The translations under genes and the position numbers were made by a program. Shown here piece after piece: positions 1 through 5,932 of a DNA stretch of 25,113 nucleotides. Every line of letters starts with the position of its first letter. The first letter of the stretch is position 1. The notes under the pieces were generated by a model. It made no database searches. It was not told the DNA's origin and saw nothing but the letters and a program-made list of their open reading frames with translations. The stretch is from Fusobacteriaceae bacterium (GTDB lineage: Bacteria > Fusobacteriota > Fusobacteriia > Fusobacteriales > Fusobacteriaceae), in assembly GCA_016938425.1 (NCBI GenBank), contig JAFGUR010000157.1, forward strand, positions 1 to 25,113, given 5' to 3'.

Positions 1-26
1 AAAATTCAAAAAATATATAACTTTCT

Positions 27-55
27 ACTGAAGAGTTCATACTCTTCAGTTTTTA
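27..55 (+). terminator. Intrinsic terminator of an upstream gene outside the window
   Basis: A perfect 10-bp stem (27-36 pairing with 41-50) closes a TCAT loop and is followed by TTTTA. The T-run lies on the + side only, so it ends a + strand transcript entering from the left. No coding remnant is visible in the first 26 bases. Confidence 0.75.
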
Positions 56-60
56 TATAT

Positions 61-89
61 TTGACAAATTTTTATTTAATGGATAAAAT
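61..89 (+). promoter_or_regulatory. Sigma-70-type promoter, TTGACA-17-TAAAAT
   Basis: A perfect -35 TTGACA (61-66) is separated by exactly 17 bp from TAAAAT (84-89). A TATAAT also occurs at 94-99 but would be too far from this -35. The promoter directly follows the terminator at 27-55 and points toward the hairpin-rich region and the gene at 524. The transcript would start near 96 and carry a leader of more than 400 nt, or it could be a separate small RNA. Confidence 0.55.
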
Positions 90-99
90 TATATATAAT

Positions 100-523
100 T
101 TAAATAGCTAGTTGCAAAGCTAAAAAAATATTTGGATATAATCACAAATAATTTGCATTGGTTTTAATGAGACTTAGGCTTTTAAGCCTGTAGTCAAATT
201 ATGGATTGGCAAGGATACTTCCTTGCCATGGGAACGGGTTCCGTCCCGAACCCCCTCTTCAATGTCACCAACTTAAGAAAATTTACAGTATAATTTACTC
301 AAATTATAGCTGTATTGAAAGTTAAAAAACTTAAAGCTCCAAGTCTCCCCTTATCAGGGGAGATTTAGAGGGGTTGTTTAGATTCACTAAGTTGATGACA
401 TTGACCCCTTTTTTCTCCCAAACGTAGGTGGATGTATAAAAAATATAATTTTTTATACAAGTAGAATCAAGCTGTTGCAATTTTGCAACAAGCTAATAAT
501 TTAAAATTTAGGAGTAATTATTA
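100..523 (+). other. Gene-free, hairpin-rich stretch before the WalJ-like gene
   Basis: I see no coding region here. Perfect or near-perfect stem-loops follow one another: 171-195 (GACT/AGGCTT arms, small bulges), 207-228 (9-bp stem, TACT loop), 236-253 (GGGTTC/GAACCC), 289-308 (8-bp stem, ACTC loop, extended by flanking TACAG/CTGTA), 342-361 (8-bp stem, TATC loop), 434-458 (11-bp stem, ATA loop) and 470-494 (AGCT plus a 7-bp stem). The patch 207-256 is far richer in G+C than its surroundings. Together these look like clustered intergenic repeat units rather than one known riboswitch; I do not recognise a named RNA family. A ribosome binding site AGGAG lies at 510-514 for the gene at 524. Confidence 0.5.
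259..404. repeat. 146-bp element bounded by 17-bp inverted repeats (MITE- or REP-like)
   Basis: The left arm 259-275 (TCAATGTCACCAACTTA) and the right arm 388-404 (TAAGTTGATGACATTGA) are inverted repeats with a single mismatch. Two internal hairpins lie between them (289-308 and 342-361). A CCCC run stands just outside each arm, and six Ts follow the right one. No obvious target-site duplication flanks the arms and there is no transposase. A non-autonomous mobile element or a composite of REP-like units fits best; a simple long-range RNA stem is the alternative. Confidence 0.4.
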
Positions 524-1297
524 ATGAAAATATCTATATTAGGTAGTGGTAGTTCTGGAAATTCAATTTATATAGAAAATAGCAACAATAAAATCTTAAT
601 TGACGCTGGATTCAGTGGAAAAATTATCAAGGAGAAAATGGAAAAAATCAATAGAAGTCTTGATGATATTGATGGCCTTCTAATTACCCATGAACATGGA
701 GACCACATATTAGGCGCTGGTATTCTAAGTCGTAGACATAAAATACCTATTTACATTACTAAAGAAAGTTTTATTGCTGGAGAAAAAAAACTTGGGAAAA
801 TTGATGAAGATTTACTTAATTTTTTAGAAAAAGATTTCAATATTGGAGACTTTAAAATTAAATACTTTGATGTTCATCATGATGCAAGTAGAACAGTTGC
901 ATATATAATTGAATATAACAATAAAAAAATAGGTGTTGCCACTGATATTGGGCATGCTGATAACATAATAAAATACAATTTTCAAAATCTCGATGTATTA
1001 ATTATTGAAAGCAATTACGACCATTCTATGCTAATTGAATGTGGTTATCCTGCTGATTTAAAAGCTAGAATAAAAAGTAATCGTGGACATTTTTCCAATG
1101 ATGATGCAGGGAAATTTATTTGTCATGTTCACCATGATAATTTGAAAAAAGTGTATTTAGTTCATTTAAGCAAAGATAGCAACACCGCCCATACAGCTTA
1201 TAATACAGTTAAAAGTATCTTGGATGAAAATTCTATAAATATTGATATAGAAGTCGTACCTCAAAATACTTATACTCAATTATATCATATAAAATAA
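524..1297 (+). CDS. walJ: WalJ/YycJ/VicX-family metallo-beta-lactamase-fold hydrolase (probable DNA nuclease)
   Basis: This 257-residue protein is a complete cytoplasmic metallo-beta-lactamase-fold enzyme. The N-terminal GSGSSGNS segment (7-14), the LIDAG strand (25-29) and the metal motif HEHGDH (56-61) are typical of the WalJ (YycJ, VicX) branch. Further metal ligands are likely in the GVATDIGH segment and in the late VHLSKDSNT segment, which is also characteristic of this branch. Relatives sit beside the WalRK two-component system in Firmicutes, and some are reported to be double-strand DNA exonucleases; no WalRK genes are next to it here, so a DNA-processing role is inferred from family membership. 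The ATG start is preceded by AGGAG about 9 bases upstream. It is followed 44 bp later by a uracil-DNA glycosylase-like gene, which fits a DNA maintenance theme. Confidence 0.85.
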   Translation: MKISILGSGSSGNSIYIENSNNKILIDAGFSGKIIKEKMEKINRSLDDIDGLLITHEHGDHILGAGILSRRHKIPIYITKESFIAGEKKLGKIDEDLLNFLEKDFNIGDFKIKYFDVHHDASRTVAYIIEYNNKKIGVATDIGHADNIIKYNFQNLDVLIIESNYDHSMLIECGYPADLKARIKSNRGHFSNDDAGKFICHVHHDNLKKVYLVHLSKDSNTAHTAYNTVKSILDENSINIDIEVVPQNTYTQLYHIK

Positions 1298-1341
1298 ACA
1301 ATCTTAATTATGATAAAAGTTAAATTAATCAGGAGGATTTA

Positions 1342-1908
1342 ATGGATAAACAAGAACTTTGGGAAGATTTAATGTTTGAAATAGCTTCTACCAATATAAT
1401 AAAATTTGATAATCGGGAAGACAAAGTCTTTTTGGGAGTTGGAAATAAATCAGCAAAATTAATGTTTATAGGAGATGATCCCAACCTTTATGAAAATGGT
1501 GAGGGTGAAATGAAAAAAGAGAGTTCAGGAGAGTTTTTCATAAAACTTTGTGAACTAGTTGGATTAAATTTTAAAAATATATATCTGACAAATTTTATAA
1601 AATGTAATGCCAAACTTTCTGAAATGAATAGTTCAGAAATTGATTTTTATAAAGATATTCTTCAAATGGAAATTGCTCTTGTTAATCCTACTGTAATAAT
1701 TCCTTTAGGAAAAGATGTTTTTAATATTCTTAACGAATCCGATGATAGAATAGAGGATATCAGAGGAAATTCTTTTGAATGGCACGGAAATATAAAGTTA
1801 ATTCCCATACACGCCCCATCTTATCTAATAAAAAATGATGATAAGCAAAAAGGTGGACCAAGATGGTTAACTTGGCAAGATTTAAAGATGATAAAAGGAG
1901 AGTTATAA
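1342..1908 (+). CDS. Uracil-DNA glycosylase superfamily protein, diverged family-4-like
   Basis: This 188-residue protein follows the family-4 uracil-DNA glycosylase plan. A substrate-loop region sits at 42-64 (IGDDPN...GEFF), then an LTNFIKC strand (82-88), PTVIIPLG (116-123), an IEDIRG segment (137-142) and HAPSYL (157-162) in the place of the HPSxxL motif. Divergence is clear. The usual GE(A/G)PG start of the water-activating loop reads GDDPN, and only two cysteines (C70, C88) are present, so the four-cysteine iron-sulfur site of classic family-4 enzymes is missing. It may still excise uracil or another base, or may have changed activity. AGGAGG at 1331-1336 strongly supports the ATG start. 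The stop is one base before the next start, so the two genes are co-translated. Confidence 0.72.
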   Translation: MDKQELWEDLMFEIASTNIIKFDNREDKVFLGVGNKSAKLMFIGDDPNLYENGEGEMKKESSGEFFIKLCELVGLNFKNIYLTNFIKCNAKLSEMNSSEIDFYKDILQMEIALVNPTVIIPLGKDVFNILNESDDRIEDIRGNSFEWHGNIKLIPIHAPSYLIKNDDKQKGGPRWLTWQDLKMIKGEL

Positions 1909-1909
1909 T

Positions 1910-2470
1910 TTGAAAATTTTTATACGAAAATCTCTTATAAGTAAACGTGAAAAATTAGATAAAAACTATGTTAAATCTTATTCAGAATCTCTTAGTAAAA
2001 TTTTTATAGAATCTGATATTTTTAAAGAGTCTAGCATTGTTATGAGTTATGTTAGTTTTAAAGGTGAATTTGATACAAATTTTATTAATAAAGAAATTCT
2101 TAATAACAATAAAACTTTACTATTACCTAAAATTTATTCTAATAGTAATATGAAGGCTTTTAAAGTAAAAGATTTGACTGGTTTAAATAGAAATAAATTT
2201 GGAATTTTAGAGCCTATTGAATCTGAAGAACTTTCTCCAGATTTAGTAATTATTCCCGGAGTTGCTTTTGATTATGAAAAAAATAGAATTGGTTTTGGCG
2301 CTGGTTTTTATGATAAATTTTTGGAAAAGTTAGATAGAAATAGCGTGAAAATCATTGCTTTAGCCTATGATTTTCAAATCCTTGAAACAATTCCAAAAGA
2401 AGACCATGATATTCCTATTGACCTCATTTACTATTTAGATAAAAATAATAAACTCACTATAGTTAAATAA
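1910..2470 (+). CDS. 5-formyltetrahydrofolate cyclo-ligase
   Basis: This 186-residue protein converts 5-formyl-THF to 5,10-methenyl-THF with ATP, recycling a storage folate in the cytoplasm. It shows the family signature GFGAGFYDK (128-136) after a basic residue (R126), the FGILEP segment (97-102) that contacts the substrate region, and a basic N-terminal helix with R6, K8 and K12-R13. The length matches the family. The start is TTG, supported by AAAGGAGAG about 8 bases upstream and by the position one base after the glycosylase stop. It links functionally to folP on the other strand about 4 kb away, but no shared regulation is visible. Confidence 0.88.
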   Translation: MKIFIRKSLISKREKLDKNYVKSYSESLSKIFIESDIFKESSIVMSYVSFKGEFDTNFINKEILNNNKTLLLPKIYSNSNMKAFKVKDLTGLNRNKFGILEPIESEELSPDLVIIPGVAFDYEKNRIGFGAGFYDKFLEKLDRNSVKIIALAYDFQILETIPKEDHDIPIDLIYYLDKNNKLTIVK

Positions 2471-2496
2471 CTTCTACTATTTAGAGATTTATGCTC

Positions 2497-2525
2497 TTGA
2501 TTTATGATATTTTATTAGGTAGAAT
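2497..2525 (+). promoter_or_regulatory. Candidate promoter for the phosphoglucomutase gene
   Basis: TTGATT (2497-2502) and TAGAAT (2520-2525) are spaced by 17 bp in the 90-bp gap before the mutase gene. Imperfect but well-spaced; the transcript would start near 2532, ahead of AGGAGGA at 2549-2555. Confidence 0.45.
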
Positions 2526-2560
2526 AGAAGTGATGACTAAGAAAAAATAGGAGGACTACT

Positions 2561-4276
2561 ATGGATTATAAAATGAAATACGAGCAATGGTTAAACTCTA
2601 CTGCTATTGATGATGCTGATAAAAAGGATTTACTTTCTATTAAAGACAATGATTCAGAAATTGAAGAAAGATTTTACACTGATTTAGCTTTTGGTACTGG
2701 TGGAATGAGAGGTATTAGAGGTGTTGGTACTAATAGAATGAACAAATATATGATTAGAAAAGCTACTCAAGGTCTTGCTAATTATATGTTAAAAGTTGAT
2801 AAAGAAAAAGCTATTAAATGTGGAGTAGCAATTGCCTATGACTGTAGAATTGGATCTACTGAATATGCATTAAATACAGCTTTAGTTTTGGCTGCCAATG
2901 GAATTAAAGCCTATCTTTTTGAAAGCCTTAGATCAACTCCTGAGCTTTCATTTGCAGTTAGAGAAACTGGTTCCTTAGCTGGAGTTGTTGTTACAGCTTC
3001 TCATAATCCTGTAGAGTATAATGGTTATAAAGTATACTGGGATGATGGCGCTCAAATTGTTGAGCCTCATGCTGATGGGGTTGTCGCTGAAGTTAATGCC
3101 ATTGAAGATTTAAGCGAAATTAAACTAATTTCTGAAGAAGAAGCAAGAAATAAAGGACTTATTATTGATATTGGAGCAGAAATCGATAATAAATATATAG
3201 AAACAATTAAAAAAGAAGTTATAAGAAAAGATATTGCAGATAAAGAAAACTTTAAAATAGTTTATTCACCATTACATGGAACTGGTAAAAGACCTGTTCA
3301 AAGAGTTTTAAAAGAAATGGGATTTAACTCTGTTTTCACTGTTAAAGAACAAGCTGAACCAGATGGTAACTTCCCAACAGTAGGATATGCTAATCCTGAA
3401 GAACCTGCAGTATTTAAATTAGCTATTTCATTGGCTGATGAAGTTGGTGCAACTGTTTGTATGGCTAATGACCCTGATGCTGATAGAATTGGAATTGCTG
3501 TTAAAGATGGAAATACTTGGATATATCCTAATGGAAATCAAGTTGGATTACTTTTAATGAACTATATTCTTGAAAATAAAAAAGATATTCCTGCTAATGG
3601 CGCTGTTATTTCAACTGTTGTATCTACTCCAATGCTAGAAACTGTTGCAAAAGCCCATAACGTAAAGGTTTTTAGAACTTTAACTGGATTTAAGTATATT
3701 GGAGAAAAAATAAGAGAATTTGAAACAAATGCTCTTGATGGAACTTATTTATTTGGTTTTGAAGAAAGTTATGGGTATCTTATTGGAACTCATGCAAGAG
3801 ATAAGGATGCTATTGTAAGTACTTTAATCATAGCTGAAATGGCTGCTTACTATGCTTCAATTGGAAGTGATATTGCTTCTGAGCTAAAAAAAATGTATGA
3901 TAAATATGGTTGGTATAAAGAAGGAATTATTTCTGTTACAATGAGTGGTAAAGAAGGGGCAGAAAAAATTAAAAATATCATGAATACTTTAAGAGCTAAT
4001 CCTCCTAAAGAAATTAATGGAATTAAAGCAACTATATTAAAAGATTTTGATTTACAAGTTGAAACTAATATTTTAAATGGAGAAAAATCAACTATAAACT
4101 TACCTAAATCAGATGTTATTCAAGTGATTTTAGAAGATGGAACTCATATTACTGCTCGTCCTAGTGGAACTGAGCCTAAAATTAAATACTATTTTGGTGT
4201 AAATGCAAAAGATAAAAAATCTGTTGAAGAGAAAATGGAAGCAATGAAAAAAGCTTTTACTGAAATTGTAAAATAA
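2561..4276 (+). CDS. Phosphoglucomutase / phosphomannomutase (alpha-D-phosphohexomutase)
   Basis: This 571-residue cytoplasmic enzyme interconverts hexose 1- and 6-phosphates. All four family motifs are intact and in order: the phosphoserine loop TASHNP (145-150, Ser147), the magnesium loop DPDADR (304-309), the sugar-specificity loop GFEESYG (399-405) and the phosphate-binding loop RPSGTEPK (533-540). The roughly 570-residue length and the N-terminal FGTGGMRG segment place it with PgcA/PGM2-like glucose enzymes, though mannose or pentose phosphate use cannot be excluded. A strong AGGAGGA ribosome binding site lies 6 bases before the ATG. It has its own candidate promoter and ends in a long-stem terminator that includes the stop codon, so it is probably a single-gene transcript, possibly with read-in from the folate gene upstream. 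Confidence 0.93.
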   Translation: MDYKMKYEQWLNSTAIDDADKKDLLSIKDNDSEIEERFYTDLAFGTGGMRGIRGVGTNRMNKYMIRKATQGLANYMLKVDKEKAIKCGVAIAYDCRIGSTEYALNTALVLAANGIKAYLFESLRSTPELSFAVRETGSLAGVVVTASHNPVEYNGYKVYWDDGAQIVEPHADGVVAEVNAIEDLSEIKLISEEEARNKGLIIDIGAEIDNKYIETIKKEVIRKDIADKENFKIVYSPLHGTGKRPVQRVLKEMGFNSVFTVKEQAEPDGNFPTVGYANPEEPAVFKLAISLADEVGATVCMANDPDADRIGIAVKDGNTWIYPNGNQVGLLLMNYILENKKDIPANGAVISTVVSTPMLETVAKAHNVKVFRTLTGFKYIGEKIREFETNALDGTYLFGFEESYGYLIGTHARDKDAIVSTLIIAEMAAYYASIGSDIASELKKMYDKYGWYKEGIISVTMSGKEGAEKIKNIMNTLRANPPKEINGIKATILKDFDLQVETNILNGEKSTINLPKSDVIQVILEDGTHITARPSGTEPKIKYYFGVNAKDKKSVEEKMEAMKKAFTEIVK

Positions 4277-4327
4277 TATTAAGAAAAGAGTCGGGAGAAA
4301 ATACTTTCGACTCTTTTCTTAATATTA
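4274..4327. terminator. Long-stem terminator after the phosphoglucomutase gene, possibly bidirectional
   Basis: A perfect 20-bp inverted repeat (4274-4293 pairing with 4308-4327) encloses a 14-base loop and begins inside the mutase stop codon. The right arm is T-rich on the + strand and the left arm gives a T-rich sequence on the minus strand, so it can block transcription both ways between the convergent genes. Confidence 0.8.
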
Positions 4328-4353
4328 GATTTGCTTATCCCTATTCAAAAATT

Positions 4354-4379
4354 AAAAAAAGTAATGTTTGCACACTACT
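4354..4379 (-). terminator. Intrinsic terminator of the flagellin-like gene
   Basis: Read on the minus strand, an 8-bp stem (4372-4379 with 4360-4367, including one G-U pair) has a GCAA tetraloop and is followed by a run of seven Ts (4354-4360). It starts 3 bases after the flagellin-like stop codon, marking the end of the long minus-strand block. Confidence 0.85.
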
Positions 4380-4381
4380 TC

Positions 4382-5071
4382 TTAAGAATTTAATATATTC
4401 ATTACTCTTGCTTGAGAAATATTTCCATTCAAATTTGCTGTTTTTTCAGAATCTAAATTTCCTTTTATTGATTCTAAACTCTCCATAATATTTGAGTCAT
4501 CTACATTTAAAGAATTTGCAGCTTTCAAATTTTCACCTGCAAGTCTTACTTTTGTTAACTCATTTTCATTTTTATCTTTTAATAAACTTAATTCATTTTT
4601 TCTTATCTTTGCTTGTAACATAGCTTCATTCAAAATGTTTTCTTTATCTGAAGAAGATATATATTTATCTAATGCTAAATTTCCAATATTTAAATCAGAT
4701 AATATTTCATTTTTTTTAAATTCTTGCCCTTCAGTTAATTTTTCAACACTATTTAATATTTCTTGAATCTTACTATTTTTTTCAAGCTCATTCATTTCTT
4801 GGCTATTTACATCTTCTAAATCATATAATTTATCTACTAAACTATCTATTGCATTCTCACTTTTTTGCAAAAGTGAAATTTGTGTTTGATAATACTTTGA
4901 CTTTTCAAGATTAGCAATTCCCATACTTTCTAACTTAGAAATAGCTGATGTTGGTGTACTTGTTATTCCAGAGGTAGAAGTTTCTCTTTTAGGTAAAGTA
5001 TTATTATTTACTTCTTTTTTCTGTATACTATTTTCAAAATTATTACTAATTACTGCACCTGTTAACTTCAT
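4382..5071 (-). CDS. Short flagellin-like protein
   Basis: This 229-residue protein is almost entirely helical after a Ser/Thr/Asn-rich N-terminus (about 1-55), with no signal peptide or membrane segment. Residues about 57-126 follow the flagellin D1 N-terminal pattern: QISLLQKSENAIDSL corresponds to the flagellin GISLIQTAEGALNEI region, and EFKKNEIL to the EFNGKKLL region. Residues about 150-229 follow the C-terminal D1/D0 pattern, with AGENLKAANSLNVDDSNIME resembling the ENLTAAESRIRDVDMAKEM segment and the last residues ANLNGNISQARVMNILNS resembling flagellin ends. The normal N-terminal D0 helix (an RI..N..A start and a SG.RI..A.DD segment) is absent, and there is no variable D2/D3 region. 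Upstream lie fliS and a FliT/FlgN-like gene. The gene has its own promoter, a very strong AAAGGAGGG site (5077-5085) and a terminator. The family call is by pattern, not by search; another axial or secreted coiled-coil protein is the alternative. Confidence 0.62.
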   Translation of the reverse strand: MKLTGAVISNNFENSIQKKEVNNNTLPKRETSTSGITSTPTSAISKLESMGIANLEKSKYYQTQISLLQKSENAIDSLVDKLYDLEDVNSQEMNELEKNSKIQEILNSVEKLTEGQEFKKNEILSDLNIGNLALDKYISSSDKENILNEAMLQAKIRKNELSLLKDKNENELTKVRLAGENLKAANSLNVDDSNIMESLESIKGNLDSEKTANLNGNISQARVMNILNS

Positions 5072-5094
5072 ATTTTCCCTCCTTTATATATTCT

Positions 5095-5124
5095 ATTATA
5101 CAATATTTTTTAACATCATTTCAA
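5095..5124 (-). promoter_or_regulatory. Promoter of the flagellin-like gene, TTGAAA-18-TATAAT
   Basis: On the minus strand TTGAAA (5124-5119) and a perfect TATAAT (5100-5095) are 18 bp apart. The -35 overlaps the end of the upstream FliT/FlgN-like gene. The predicted start near 5088 gives a leader of about 17 nt containing the AAAGGAGGG site. This is a housekeeping-type promoter; I see no sigma-28 (FliA/SigD) motif. Confidence 0.65.
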
Positions 5125-5490
5125 GTTTTTGTCAACTATTGTTAAAAAATTCATCCCACCTTTTCCATAAGTTTCTCTCAATTTTCTTTCTGTATTGATA
5201 CTTATAAGGTTATCTTGTATACTAAATAATTTATTTTTATATAATTCGCCTATTTCATTTTCTAGTTCCAAAAGCTCTTTTAATTTAACTATTATTATTT
5301 TCTTTTGCTCTTCTGAAAAACAAATACTATTAAGACTATTATTCAATTTATCTCTTAAGTCAATTTTTTTATTTTTAAATTCTTCTACCTTATCCATGTC
5401 TAAAATATCTTTTTTTAAGAAATCCAATTCAGAATTATTCAATTTTTTTAACTCTTCAATTTCATTTGATATTTTAGTAATTTTAGACAC
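5116..5490 (-). CDS. Small helical protein, FliT/FlgN-like chaperone candidate
   Basis: This 124-residue protein is charged and predicted helical, with heptad-like leucine and lysine/glutamate patterns and no signal or membrane segment. The end of the long helix, IGELYKNKLFSIQDNL, followed by INTERKLRETYGKGG, resembles the C-terminal ends of FliT and FlgN flagellar export chaperones, where a basic stretch and a tyrosine precede the tail. Size and place directly after fliS also match fliT in the common fliD-fliS-fliT order. The start is GTG, supported by AGGAGGA (5501-5507) and by an 8-bp overlap with fliS that implies translational coupling. These chaperones diverge greatly in sequence, so the call rests mainly on context; an unrelated coiled-coil protein is possible. 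Confidence 0.42.
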   Translation of the reverse strand: MSKITKISNEIEELKKLNNSELDFLKKDILDMDKVEEFKNKKIDLRDKLNNSLNSICFSEEQKKIIIVKLKELLELENEIGELYKNKLFSIQDNLISINTERKLRETYGKGGMNFLTIVDKNLK

Positions 5491-5917
5491 GATTTCCTAA
5501 TCCTCCTGAACTTCCTCCGCCTTTTACTCCACCAGTGTTTTTAAGAGCAATTTTCCACGAATCCCTTAGTTCCTCTAAAAGTTTTTGGACTTCTTCTACA
5601 GGTTCTACCTCTTTTTTAATATTTGCATCAATAAGCCTAGACAACATATAATCATATAAACTATACAAATTATTTGCTATATCAATTCCAGATTTCATGT
5701 CTAATGAACTCATAAGCTCTGATACAATATCTTGAATTTTAATTATATAGTTATTTGCATTCATTATATTTTTCTCTTCAATACTCAATTTTGCAAGTTT
5801 ACAAAATTTTATTCCTCCCTCGTATAACAACAATATAAGTTGTCCTGGAGTTGCTGTTTGTATTTGCGTATTTTTATATTGTGCGTATGGATTATTATTA
5901 TACGGATTATTATTCAT
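5483..5917 (-). CDS. fliS: Flagellar export chaperone FliS
   Basis: This 144-residue protein is a clear FliS, the cytoplasmic chaperone that holds the C-terminal region of flagellin unfolded before export. The conserved TATPGQLILLLYEGGIKF block (21-38), the IEEKN...NNYIIKIQDIVSEL helix region, the LYSLYDYMLSRLIDANI helix (84-100) and the closing LLEELRDSWK (113-122) all match the family. The N-terminus is an Asn/Pro/Tyr repeat (NNNPY twice) that keeps the YAQY tyrosine region, and a glycine-rich tail (129-141) extends the usual end. It starts 15 bp after folP with AGGAGGC upstream, so it is probably read with the folP block. Its presence implies a flagellin-type client; the short flagellin-like protein two genes downstream is the obvious one. 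Confidence 0.92.
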   Translation of the reverse strand: MNNNPYNNNPYAQYKNTQIQTATPGQLILLLYEGGIKFCKLAKLSIEEKNIMNANNYIIKIQDIVSELMSSLDMKSGIDIANNLYSLYDYMLSRLIDANIKKEVEPVEEVQKLLEELRDSWKIALKNTGGVKGGGSSGGLGNRV

Positions 5918-5932
5918 TGTAATGCCTCCTGA

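Noticed and set aside
100..523. Known riboswitch, 6S RNA, tmRNA or tRNA
   Set aside because: I found none of the conserved sequence blocks of families I know (for example TPP, SAM-I, FMN, c-di-GMP, T-box), and no tRNA cloverleaf.
5195..5500. 101-codon + strand ORF
   Set aside because: Antisense shadow of the FliT/FlgN-like gene, with the Phe/Leu/Ser-rich composition typical of reversed AT-rich coding sequence.
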